Below are positions 53,233-61,971 of a stretch of DNA of 64,000 nucleotides, piece by piece. The stretch comes from Cupriavidus necator A5-1 (lineage in GTDB: Bacteria; Pseudomonadota; Gammaproteobacteria; Burkholderiales; Burkholderiaceae): contig NZ_JQLI01000001.1 in the NCBI RefSeq assembly GCF_000744095.1, positions 2,666,001 through 2,730,000 on the forward strand. The letters are read 5' to 3'. The notes beneath the pieces were generated by a model that saw only the letters and a program-made list of their open reading frames with translations, had not been told where the DNA came from and searched no databases. Every line of letters starts with the position of its first letter. The first letter of the stretch is position 1. Position numbers and translations under genes: made by a program.

Positions 53233-56200
53233 ATGGTTCCGGCGCCGATGGGTAACAGACTCCAGATCTTGTGGGACGATGGCGAGCGCGTCTTGTGTCG
53301 CGGGCAGCGTCCTGGCGAGGAGGGCGGCCCCAACGTTCTGCTTGCCCGGCCAGCCGCCGAGCATCCACTACCCGCCACCCTCGATCGCCTCGCACACGAG
53401 CTTGGCCTCAAGGACGAGCTCGATGGCGCATGGGCGGTGCGGCCACTGGAACTGGTGCGCGAAGGCGGCCGGACCCAGCTGGTGCTCGAGGACCCCGGCG
53501 GAGAGCCGCTCGCGCAGCTGCTCCGCGCACCCATGGAGATGGGAAATTTCTTGCGGCTCGCCGTCGGCATCGCCGCGGCGCTGGGCAAGCTCCACCAGCG
53601 CGGCCTCGTCCATAAGGATCTCAAGCCCACCCATATCCTGGTGAACTGCGCCGACGGAAACGCGCGGCTTACGGGATTCGGCCTTGCTTCGCGGCTGCCG
53701 CGCGAGCGGCAGGCGCCCGAGCCGCCCGAGACCATCGCCGGCACGCTCGCCTATATGGCGCCCGAGCAGACCGGCCGGATGAATCGCTCGATCGATTCGC
53801 GCAGCGACCTCTATGCATTCGGCATCACGCTCTACCAGATGCTGACCGGCGCGCTGCCGTTTGCGGCCGCCGAGCCCATGGAATGGGTGCACTGCCATAT
53901 CGCCAGAAAGCCGGTGCCGCCCAGCGCACGGGTGGAGACCATCCCTGCCGTGGTCTCCCAAATCGTCATGAAGCTGCTCGCCAAGACGGCCGAGGAGCGT
54001 TACCAGACTGCCGCCGGTGTTGAACATGATCTGCAGCACTGCCTGGCCGACTGGCAGTGTCAGCGTCGCGTCGATGACTTCCCGCTGCACGAACACGACA
54101 CGCCTGACCGGCTGCTGATTCCCGAGAAGCTGTACGGGCGGGAGCACGAGGTCGACACCCTGGTCGCCGCGTTCGCGCGGATCGTCGGGAGCAGCGCGCC
54201 GGGGCTGGTGCTGGTCTCCGGCTATTCCGGCATCGGCAAATCCTCGGTCGTCAATGAACTGCACAAGGTGCTGGTGCCGCCGCGGGGGCTGTTCGCGTCC
54301 GGCAAGTTCGACCAGTACAAGCGCGACATCCCTTATTCGACGCTGGTGCAGGCATTTCAAAGCCTGGTGCGGCCACTTCTTGGCAAGTCCGACACGGAGC
54401 TGGCGGGCTGGCGCGGTGCCTTGCTGGAGGCGCTGGACCCCAATGCGGGGCTCATGACCGACCTCATTCCCGACCTGAAGCTCATCATCGGTGAGCCGCC
54501 ATCGGTCCCGGAACTTGAGCCACAACAGGCACAACGCCGTTTCCTGCTCGTGTTCCGGCGCTTCATCGGTGTATTTGCCCGCGCGGAACATCCGCTCGCG
54601 CTCTTTCTCGACGATCTGCAGTGGCTCGACGCGGCGACGCTCGACCTGCTCGAGGACCTGCTGACCGGCTCGGATCTGCGGCACCTGATGCTGATCGGCG
54701 CCTACCGCGACAACGAGGTCGATGCCACGCATCCGCTGACGCGCAAGCTCCAGGCCATCAGGAACGCTGGCGTCAAGATCGACGAAATCAGGCTGGCGCC
54801 GCTCGCCAGTCAGCACGTCCGGCAGTTGACCGCAGAGGCGCTTCACTGCGAGCCGGAGCGCATCAGGCCCCTGGCCCGGCTGGTGCATGACAAGACCGCC
54901 GGCAATCCTTTCTTCGTCATCCAGTTTCTGCACGCGCTGGTCGAAGAGGATTTCCTCGCCTTCGATCATGACGCGGGGCATTGGCGCTGGGATCCGGATC
55001 GCATCCATGCCAAGGGTTACACGGACAATGTCGTGGACCTGATGGTCGGCAAGCTGACCCGCCTGCCGGCTGCGACGCAGCAGGCGTTGCAGCAGCTTGC
55101 CTGTCTCGGGAACGTCGCCGGGATCACGACACTTTCGACCGTTCTCGGCACCCCGGAGGCACAGGTCCACGCAGCGTTGTGGGAGGCGATTCGCCAGGAA
55201 CTGGTCGAGCGCCTGGAGGGCGCCTACGCCTTTGTTCACGACCGGGTTCATGAAGCCGCCTATTCGCTGACTCCCGAAACCTCGCGCGCCGAGGCCCATC
55301 TGCGGATCGGGCGGCTGCTCGCCGCGCAGACGCCGCCGGAAAAGCGGGAGGAGGCGATCTTCGAGATCGCAGGCCAGCTCAATCGCGGCGCCGCGCTGAT
55401 CACCGGGCAGGACGAGCGGGAGCAGCTGGCCGAGTTCAACCTGATCGCCGGCCAGCGCGCCAAGGCATCGACGGCCTATGCCTCGGCGCTCACCTATCTC
55501 GTCACCGGTGCGGAACTGTTGGGCGACGATTGCTGGGAGCGCCGGCATGACCTGATCTTTGCGCTGGAGCTGAACCGGGCCGAATGTGAATTCCTGACGG
55601 GGCAGTTGGCGGCTGCGGACGAGCGATTGGCGGCGCTGTCCGAGCGCGCCACGACAACGGTCGAAAGAGCCCTCGTCGCGTGCCGGCAGTTGGATGTCTA
55701 CCTGGTCCTCGATCAGAGCGAGCGCGCGGTCGCGGTTTGCCTCGCCTACCTCCGGCATGTCGGCATCGAGTGGTCACCCCATCCGGACGACGACGAGGTG
55801 CGGCGCGAATACGACAGCATCTGGTCACGGCTAGGGGACCGTACCATCGAGGACCTGATCGATCTGCCGCTGATGGAGGACGCGGCCTCCCTCGGGACCG
55901 TCGAGGCGCTGAGCAAGCTCTTCGCGCCGGCCTTGCAGACCGATGCGAACCTGGCTTGCCTGACGATCTGCAAGGCGGTCAGTCTCAGCCTCGAGCGGGG
56001 CAACTGCGATGCTTCCTGTGTGCTCTATGCCAATGTCGGCAGGGTCGCCGGGCGGCGTTTCGGCGACTACCAGGCCGGATACCGGTTCGGCCAGCTCGGC
56101 TGCGAACTCGTCGACCGACGCGGGCTCAAACGCTTTGAGGCCAAGACGTATCTTTGCTTCTCGATTTTTGTCGTACGCTGGCTGAAGCCCGTGCGGAATT

Positions 56201-58752
56201 GCCGCGATCTGCTGCGCCGCGCTTTCGCCGCGGCGAACCGGATCGGCGACCTCCCGTATGGCGCTTATGCGGGCAACAGCCTCAACTCGGACCTGCTCTT
56301 CGCCGGCGAGCCGCTGCCCGAAGTGCAAAGCGAAGCCGAGCACGGCCTTGCGTACGCCGAGAAGGTGCGGTTCGGACTTGTCATCGACTTTATCGCCACG
56401 CAACTCGCGCTGATCCGGATGCTCCGCGGCCTGACGCCGACATTCGGCTGCTTTGACGACGGGCAGTTCAATGAGCTTCGCACCGAAGCCCATCTGGCCA
56501 GCAACCCGGGCCTGGCGCTCGCCGCGTGCTGGTACTGGACCCGGAAACTGCAGGCGCGCTATCTCGCCGGCGACTATGCGGCGGCCATGGATGCCGCATC
56601 GAAGGCGGAACAGCTGCTCTGGACCTCATCCTCGTTCTTTGAGGAGGCCGAATATCACTTCTACGGCGCGCTGGCCCACGCCGCTTGCTGGGACATCGCC
56701 CCGGGCGACGTCCGGCCTCAGCACCTGGACCCCATGGCTGCGCATCACAGGCAATTCCAGGTCTGGGCGGAAAACTGCCCGGAGAACTTTGGAGACCGGG
56801 CCGCGCTGATCGGGGCCGAGATCGCCCGCATCGAAGGCCGCGTGGTGGATGCTGAGCGGCTTTACGAGCAGGCGATCCACCTGGCGCAGGAAAGCGGCTT
56901 TGTCCACACTGAGGCGCTCGCCAACGAACTCGCGTCCCGCTTTTACGGGGCCCGCGGGCTTGCGAAGATTGCCCGGGTGTATTTACAGGACGCCCGCTAC
57001 GGCTACCTGCGTTGGGGCGCCGATGGCAAGGTGCGGCATCTCGAGGAGAGGTATCCGTACCTGAGGACGGAAGAGCCCGCGCTTGGCCCCACGAACACGA
57101 TCGCAACGCCGGTCGAACACCTCGACCTCGCGACCGTGATCAAGGTGTCGCAGGCCGCCTCGGGCGACATTGTGCTGGAAAAGCTGATCGATATGGTCAT
57201 GCGTACGGCCATTGAACAGGCCGGCGCCGAACGAGGTCTGTTGATTCTGTCGGACGGCGGCGAACAACGGATCGCGGCGGAAGCGACGACCGGCGGCGAC
57301 GCGACCCAGTTGCAGCTGCGCGATGTGCCGGTGAGCGCGGCGATGCTGCCGGAGTCGATCCTCTACCACGTCCTGCGCACCCGGGAGAGCGTCTTCCTCG
57401 ACGATGCCGCGGCCGAGCCCCCGTTTGCCGCAGATCCCTACATCCGTCAGCATCGCGCCCGTTCCATTCTCTGCCTGCCCTTGATGGATCAGGCGAAGCT
57501 CACCGGCGCACTCTACCTCGAAAACAATCTGACTGCGCGCGTGTTCAGCCCGACCCGGATTGCCGTGCTGAAGCTGGTGGCCTCGCAGGCCGCGATCTCG
57601 CTGGAGAATGCCCGTTTGTACCGCGACCTCACTGAGCGCGAAGCGAAGATCCGGCGCCTCGTCGACGCCAACATCATCGGGATCATCATGTGGAATTCCG
57701 GTGGCGACATTCTTGAGGCCAATGACGCATTTCTGCGCATGGTGGGATACGAGCGGGAGGATCTTGTCTCGGGTCGCGTACGCTGGAAGGATCTGACGCC
57801 GCCGGAATGGCGGCAGGGCACCGAACGCGCCGTGGCAGAGGCCGGGCAGGCGGAGCTCACCCAGCCCTACGAGAAGGAGTACATCAGGAAGGATGGCAGC
57901 CGTGTGCCCGTCATAGTCGGTGCGGCCACTTTCGAAGCAAGCCGGAAGGAAGGTGTCGCTTTCGTGCTCGATCTGACCGAGCGCAAGCAGGCCGAGGAAA
58001 GAGTCCGCGAGAGCGAGCGGCGCTATCGCGAGGTGCAGACGGAACTGGCACACGCGAACCGCGTAGCCACCATGGGGCAGCTCACGGCCTCGATCGCTCA
58101 CGAAGTCAACCAGCCGATCGCCGCGACGGTGATCAACGCCCAGGCTGCGCTGCGGTGGCTGAGCGCCCAGCCGCCTAACATCGACGAGGTAGGGCAGGTG
58201 CTCGGTCGTATTATCAAGGATGCCAATCGGGCGGGGGACGTGCTCGGCCGGATCCGTGAGCTGATCAGGAATACGCCACCGCGCAAGGAACCGGTGGACG
58301 TGAACGCGGCGATCCGCGAGGTGGTCGAACTCACCCGTGGCGAAGCCACGAAGAGCGGGGCCACGGTGCAGGCGCAACTCGCCGACGGTTTGCCATGCAT
58401 CGAAGGAGACCGTGTCGGGCTGCAACAAGTGCTCCTCAACCTGACCATCAACGCGCTCGAGGCGATGAGAGGCGTCAGCGACGGCGAGCGACAATTGCTC
58501 ATCAGCACAGGGACCGACTCTGGCTGCGTGTTCGTGACAATGCGCGATTCGGGGCCCGGCTTTGGTCCGGAGAGCGCCGAGCGCGTCTTCTCCCCGTTCT
58601 ACACCACGAAGCCCACCGGTTTGGGAATGGGGCTGTCGATCTGCCGTTCGATCATCGACGCGCACGGCGGCCGATTGTGGGCGAGCGAGAACCTGCCCCG
58701 CGGTGCCGTCGTTCAATTCACCGTGCCCGCCAATCCAGCCGATTCATCGTGA
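53233..58752 (+). CDS. Giant hybrid kinase: Ser/Thr-kinase-like, AAA ATPase, GAF, PAS, histidine kinase
   Basis: An 1839-residue cytoplasmic signalling protein. Residues about 10-275 form a protein-kinase-like domain with LVHKDLKPTHILV and TGFGLASRLP, followed by AYMAPEQTGRMNRSIDSRSD. Key residues deviate: the Asn after KP is His-shifted and the DFG Asp is Gly, so it may be a pseudokinase. Residues about 300-620 are an AAA/predicted ATPase (Walker A SGYSGIGKSSVV, Walker B ALFLDDLQWLD). A long TPR-like helical region runs to about 1290, then GAF (about 1298-1465), PAS (about 1470-1585), HisKA with His1623 in TASIAHEVNQPI, and HATPase (LQQVLLNLTINALEAM, DSGPGFG, GLGMGLSICRSI). No membrane segment. 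Likely partners are the FixJ-like regulator or lone receiver upstream. Confidence 0.9.
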   Translation: MVPAPMGNRLQILWDDGERVLCRGQRPGEEGGPNVLLARPAAEHPLPATLDRLAHELGLKDELDGAWAVRPLELVREGGRTQLVLEDPGGEPLAQLLRAPMEMGNFLRLAVGIAAALGKLHQRGLVHKDLKPTHILVNCADGNARLTGFGLASRLPRERQAPEPPETIAGTLAYMAPEQTGRMNRSIDSRSDLYAFGITLYQMLTGALPFAAAEPMEWVHCHIARKPVPPSARVETIPAVVSQIVMKLLAKTAEERYQTAAGVEHDLQHCLADWQCQRRVDDFPLHEHDTPDRLLIPEKLYGREHEVDTLVAAFARIVGSSAPGLVLVSGYSGIGKSSVVNELHKVLVPPRGLFASGKFDQYKRDIPYSTLVQAFQSLVRPLLGKSDTELAGWRGALLEALDPNAGLMTDLIPDLKLIIGEPPSVPELEPQQAQRRFLLVFRRFIGVFARAEHPLALFLDDLQWLDAATLDLLEDLLTGSDLRHLMLIGAYRDNEVDATHPLTRKLQAIRNAGVKIDEIRLAPLASQHVRQLTAEALHCEPERIRPLARLVHDKTAGNPFFVIQFLHALVEEDFLAFDHDAGHWRWDPDRIHAKGYTDNVVDLMVGKLTRLPAATQQALQQLACLGNVAGITTLSTVLGTPEAQVHAALWEAIRQELVERLEGAYAFVHDRVHEAAYSLTPETSRAEAHLRIGRLLAAQTPPEKREEAIFEIAGQLNRGAALITGQDEREQLAEFNLIAGQRAKASTAYASALTYLVTGAELLGDDCWERRHDLIFALELNRAECEFLTGQLAAADERLAALSERATTTVERALVACRQLDVYLVLDQSERAVAVCLAYLRHVGIEWSPHPDDDEVRREYDSIWSRLGDRTIEDLIDLPLMEDAASLGTVEALSKLFAPALQTDANLACLTICKAVSLSLERGNCDASCVLYANVGRVAGRRFGDYQAGYRFGQLGCELVDRRGLKRFEAKTYLCFSIFVVRWLKPVRNCRDLLRRAFAAANRIGDLPYGAYAGNSLNSDLLFAGEPLPEVQSEAEHGLAYAEKVRFGLVIDFIATQLALIRMLRGLTPTFGCFDDGQFNELRTEAHLASNPGLALAACWYWTRKLQARYLAGDYAAAMDAASKAEQLLWTSSSFFEEAEYHFYGALAHAACWDIAPGDVRPQHLDPMAAHHRQFQVWAENCPENFGDRAALIGAEIARIEGRVVDAERLYEQAIHLAQESGFVHTEALANELASRFYGARGLAKIARVYLQDARYGYLRWGADGKVRHLEERYPYLRTEEPALGPTNTIATPVEHLDLATVIKVSQAASGDIVLEKLIDMVMRTAIEQAGAERGLLILSDGGEQRIAAEATTGGDATQLQLRDVPVSAAMLPESILYHVLRTRESVFLDDAAAEPPFAADPYIRQHRARSILCLPLMDQAKLTGALYLENNLTARVFSPTRIAVLKLVASQAAISLENARLYRDLTEREAKIRRLVDANIIGIIMWNSGGDILEANDAFLRMVGYEREDLVSGRVRWKDLTPPEWRQGTERAVAEAGQAELTQPYEKEYIRKDGSRVPVIVGAATFEASRKEGVAFVLDLTERKQAEERVRESERRYREVQTELAHANRVATMGQLTASIAHEVNQPIAATVINAQAALRWLSAQPPNIDEVGQVLGRIIKDANRAGDVLGRIRELIRNTPPRKEPVDVNAAIREVVELTRGEATKSGATVQAQLADGLPCIEGDRVGLQQVLLNLTINALEAMRGVSDGERQLLISTGTDSGCVFVTMRDSGPGFGPESAERVFSPFYTTKPTGLGMGLSICRSIIDAHGGRLWASENLPRGAVVQFTVPANPADSS

Positions 58753-58841
58753 TTGCCACGCAGTCCCGCGCGGACGTCTGGGCGTTGCCTGGCCAGCGTG
58801 AAGGCGCGTCACAGGATTGACCTGAGTCTTGGCGCGATCTA

Positions 58842-58872
58842 TTGCATCAACGGAACACGTTGTTGTAGAATC
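58842..58872 (+). promoter_or_regulatory. Probable promoter of the tRNA cluster
   Basis: TTGCAT and TAGAAT spaced 19 bases (18 if the -10 is read one base earlier), followed by a GC-rich discriminator CCGCGCTT, about 27 bases before the first tRNA. Confidence 0.4.
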
Positions 58873-58898
58873 CGCGCTTCGCTGAAAGGCGATGTATT

Positions 58899-58974
58899 CC
58901 CTGATAGCTCAGTCGGTAGAGCGACGGACTGTTAATCCGCAGGTCCCTGGTTCGAGCCCAGGTCGGGGAGCCAT
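58899..58974 (+). tRNA. tRNA-Asn (anticodon GTT)
   Basis: A cloverleaf with acceptor TCCCTGA/TCGGGGA, anticodon loop CTGTTAA, T-arm GGTTCGAGCCC and encoded CCA. First of three tRNAs. Confidence 0.95.
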
Positions 58975-58979
58975 GCATG

Positions 58980-59054
58980 CGGGAGTAGCTCAGTTGGTAG
59001 AGCGCAACCTTGCCAAGGTTGAGGTCGCGAGTTCGAGACTCGTCTCCCGCTCCA
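58980..59054 (+). tRNA. tRNA-Gly (anticodon GCC)
   Basis: Acceptor GCGGGAG/CTCCCGC, anticodon loop TTGCCAA flanked by CAACC/GGTTG, T-arm AGTTCGAGACT, encoded CCA. It lies six bases after tRNA-Asn. Confidence 0.95.
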
Positions 59055-59088
59055 GATCGTTCCGGTTGTCTCGCACCCCGGCGCGTAT

Positions 59089-59163
59089 GCCCATGTGGCT
59101 CAGTGGCAGAGCACTCCCTTGGTAAGGGAGAGGTCGGCAGTTCGATCCTGCCCATGGGCACCA
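59089..59163 (+). tRNA. tRNA-Thr (anticodon GGT)
   Basis: Acceptor GCCCATG/CATGGGC, anticodon loop TTGGTAA flanked by CTCCC/GGGAG, T-arm AGTTCGATCCT, encoded CCA. Third tRNA of the cluster. Confidence 0.95.
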
Positions 59164-59241
59164 TCTCACTTGTCTTTGGTCCGGCATCGCGCAAGACCTG
59201 CGTGGCGCCATGCTCGTGCACGCGGTGCTGCCGGTGAGCGC

Positions 59242-60765
59242 TCATCGGATCACCTTTTGGACCAGGCTCACCGCGATCGCCAGCACCGCCACCGCCGCCA
59301 GTGCGCGGAAATGGTCGAGGTTCGCCAGCAGCGCGGACTGCTGCGCCAGCATCTGTGCGATCTGCGCCGTGGCGACCTCCGCGGCGCGAACCGGATCCAT
59401 CGAATTCGAGAACGCCGCCGTGAAGCGCGCGTGGGTCTCCTGGTACTGCGGGTTGGCAGGATTGATCGCGCCATTCAGCGTGCTGTAGTGAAGCGTCGTC
59501 AACCACTGCTGCCCGACCGTGGCCACCGTCACGCCCAGTGCCTGGCCCATCTGCCCCAGCATGTTCTTGGCCTGCTGCGCGTGCGAGAACACCGACTCGT
59601 CGTGCATGACGCCGTTGAAAGTCTGCATGGCCGTGACGGGAATCAGCGTCATGATGAACACCCCGTAGAGCGCGAGCGCCGGCAGCACATGGCTCCACAG
59701 GTCAGGGGCGGGCGTGGCCCGGCTCATCAGCCAGGCGGAGGCCGCCAGCGCCAGGAAGCCCGTGACGAAGTACTTGCGCGGGTTGGGCCAGCGCGGCAGC
59801 AGGCGCGAGATCGTCAGCCAGGTCGCGACGCCGGCGGCCAGGCCCAACGCATAGAACTGTCCAGCGGTAGCCCATGAGTGTCCCAGCGAGCGCTGCAGCA
59901 CGATCGGCAGCAGGTAGCCGTTCGAGCCCAGCGTGACATAACAGAAGGTAAAGAGCGCCAGGCCGCTCAGGTAGCGCGGCTCGACCAGGCTGCGCAGCTT
60001 GAGCAGCGGACGTGTGCTTTTCGATTCGGTCCAGATGAAGGCAAGCAGCGCGCTGGCGCCCGCAACCGCGCCGATCACCAGCCACAGCCGGTCGGCGTAA
60101 AAGTCATAGTAGGAACGCTGCAGCACGAACAGGACCAGGAAACTGCCCGCCGCCAGCGCGGCAAGCCGCACCGGATGCGCGTCCGAGCGTTGCGCCGGCG
60201 CCAGCGTGGTCGTGGGCAGGACGCTGGTGGCCGGCAGCAGCGCCAGCACGGCCGCGGCCACCAGCCAGAAGATCAACGGCCAGCGGTCCGCGGTGACGAT
60301 GGCCGAGGCCAGCCAGGGCGCGAGCGCCATGCCGCAGCACACGCCCGTGGCCAGCGCCTTGATGCCGACAAAGCGCGCAGGGCTGGCCGGAATCAGATTC
60401 ACCGCCAGCCGCGACGAGGTCACCATGCCCGCACAGCCCAGCGCCATCACCATGCGGCCAACCAGGAGGGCCGGATAGCTGTCGGCATTCGCACACAGGA
60501 TCGCACCGGTCGCAGCCACGCCGAGCGCGGCCTGGACATAGCGGCGCCATCCCACGCGTTCCACCATCCAGCGCTGCAGCGCGATCACCACCACGGCCAC
60601 GCTCGCATATGCCGCCGCGACGGTGCTGTACTCCTCGGGGCTGGCGCCGATCTCGCCCATGATGGGGGAGGCGGCAAAGGCCACCATGCCGTTCTGCAGG
60701 AAGTCGATCGAGGTCAGCGCGCCGATCGTCAGCAGCAGCAGGCCTTGGGGTTTAGCGGGTTTCAT
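59242..60765 (-). CDS. emrB: DHA2-type MFS multidrug exporter (EmrB-like)
   Basis: A 507-residue, 14-helix major facilitator. TM1 is LLLLTIGALTSIDFLQNGMV; motif A-like and motif C-like segments follow, and the second half has PLLKLRSLVEPRYLSGLALF and LGQMGQALGVTVATVGQQWL. It pairs with the membrane-fusion protein at 60793-61971 and the NodT channel at 61968-63473 to form a three-component pump. GGAGA precedes ATG. The substrate is unknown; the symbol reflects family position only. Confidence 0.85.
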   Translation of the reverse strand: MKPAKPQGLLLLTIGALTSIDFLQNGMVAFAASPIMGEIGASPEEYSTVAAAYASVAVVVIALQRWMVERVGWRRYVQAALGVAATGAILCANADSYPALLVGRMVMALGCAGMVTSSRLAVNLIPASPARFVGIKALATGVCCGMALAPWLASAIVTADRWPLIFWLVAAAVLALLPATSVLPTTTLAPAQRSDAHPVRLAALAAGSFLVLFVLQRSYYDFYADRLWLVIGAVAGASALLAFIWTESKSTRPLLKLRSLVEPRYLSGLALFTFCYVTLGSNGYLLPIVLQRSLGHSWATAGQFYALGLAAGVATWLTISRLLPRWPNPRKYFVTGFLALAASAWLMSRATPAPDLWSHVLPALALYGVFIMTLIPVTAMQTFNGVMHDESVFSHAQQAKNMLGQMGQALGVTVATVGQQWLTTLHYSTLNGAINPANPQYQETHARFTAAFSNSMDPVRAAEVATAQIAQMLAQQSALLANLDHFRALAAVAVLAIAVSLVQKVIR

Positions 60766-60792
60766 GCCGGCGTCTCCGTTGGATTGCGGTGC

Positions 60793-61971
60793 CTACAGGT
60801 TTTCTTCGACAATGCGGCGCACCAGTACGTCGGCGCGGGCCAGCTCGTCGGCGAACACCGTGGTGCGGTAGTTCTGGCCCGACGCATCGACGGCGACCAG
60901 CCGCTTGCCTTCGCGCGAGCGCGTATCCACCGAGACCTTCATCGACAGGCCGATCTGCAGCGGGTGGGCCGCGACTTCCGCGGGGGTGAGCGCGATGCGC
61001 ACCGGCACGCGCTGCACCACCTTGATCCAGTTGCCGGTGGCGTTCTGCGCCGGCAGCAATGCAAAGGCACTGCCGGTGCCGGCGTCCTGCCCGATGACAC
61101 GGCCGTGGTACACCACGCGGTCGCCGTACAGGTCGGTGGTCAGCGTGACCGGCTGGCCCAGGCGGATATCGCCCAGTTGCGATTCCTTCAGGTTGGCCGT
61201 GACCCACAGGTGGTCCAGCGGCACCACCGACATCATCGGCACGCCGGCGCTGACACGCTGTCCCACCTGCACCGAGCGCTTGGTGATCACGCCGCCGACC
61301 GGCGCAGGAATGCGCGTGCGCGACAGCGCGATGCTGGCATTGCGCACCTGCGCCGCGGCCGCCTGCACGTCGGGGTGGGAGTCCACCGAGGTGCGCTCGA
61401 CCAGCGCCTGGTTGCGCTTGAGCTGCTCGGTCGCCATGGCCAGCGACGCCTTCGCGCTGCGCACGGCGTGCCTGGCGTGGACCAGTTCCTCGCCCGAGAT
61501 CGCGCCACTGGCGACCAGCGCCGAGCGGCGCGCCATGTCCTCCTGGGCTCGCGCCAGCTCGGCCGAGCGCAGTTCCACGTTGGCGCGGTCCTGGCCCGCG
61601 GCGGCAAACTGGCCGCGCACCTGGCGCACGGTGCGGGCAAGCTGGGCCTGCGCCGCGGCGAGGGCGAGCTGCGCATCGACGCCGTTGAGTTCGACCAGCG
61701 TCTTGCCGGATTCGACGAGGTCGGTGTTGTCGGCGAGGATCGCAGTCACCACGCCACCTACCTGCGGCGTCACCTGCACCACATTGCCTTCGACATACGC
61801 GTCTTCCGTCGATACCCAATAGCGAGCGTGTTGCAGCCAGTAGCCGCCTGCGGCGGCGAGCGCGACGGCGACCGAGGCCGCGGCGACGATGCGCCAGCGG
61901 CGTGCCGGGCGCACGTCAGCCTGTTCCGCCGGTGGGTCGATGGCAGATTTGAGTTGGCTGGCGGGGTTCAT
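60793..61971 (-). CDS. emrA: HlyD/EmrA-family periplasmic adaptor
   Basis: A 392-residue membrane-fusion protein with one N-terminal membrane helix (WRIVAAASVAVALAAAGGYW), lipoyl-like halves (AYVEGNVVQVTPQVGGVVTA and VGGVITKRSVQVGQRVSAG), a helical hairpin between them (about residues 95-200) and a beta-barrel (DHLWVTANLKESQLGDI). It connects the MFS exporter with the outer-membrane channel. It overlaps the NodT gene by ATGA, and AAGGAG precedes its start. Confidence 0.9.
   Translation of the reverse strand: MNPASQLKSAIDPPAEQADVRPARRWRIVAAASVAVALAAAGGYWLQHARYWVSTEDAYVEGNVVQVTPQVGGVVTAILADNTDLVESGKTLVELNGVDAQLALAAAQAQLARTVRQVRGQFAAAGQDRANVELRSAELARAQEDMARRSALVASGAISGEELVHARHAVRSAKASLAMATEQLKRNQALVERTSVDSHPDVQAAAAQVRNASIALSRTRIPAPVGGVITKRSVQVGQRVSAGVPMMSVVPLDHLWVTANLKESQLGDIRLGQPVTLTTDLYGDRVVYHGRVIGQDAGTGSAFALLPAQNATGNWIKVVQRVPVRIALTPAEVAAHPLQIGLSMKVSVDTRSREGKRLVAVDASGQNYRTTVFADELARADVLVRRIVEENL

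Noticed and set aside
53368..55758. A 796-codon minus-strand frame opposite the giant kinase
   Set aside because: It mirrors the kinase/ATPase codons and has no recognisable domain.
58899..59163. tRNA cluster as an attachment site for an integrated element
   Set aside because: All three tRNAs are complete, I see no duplicated 3' end nearby, and no integrase is adjacent.
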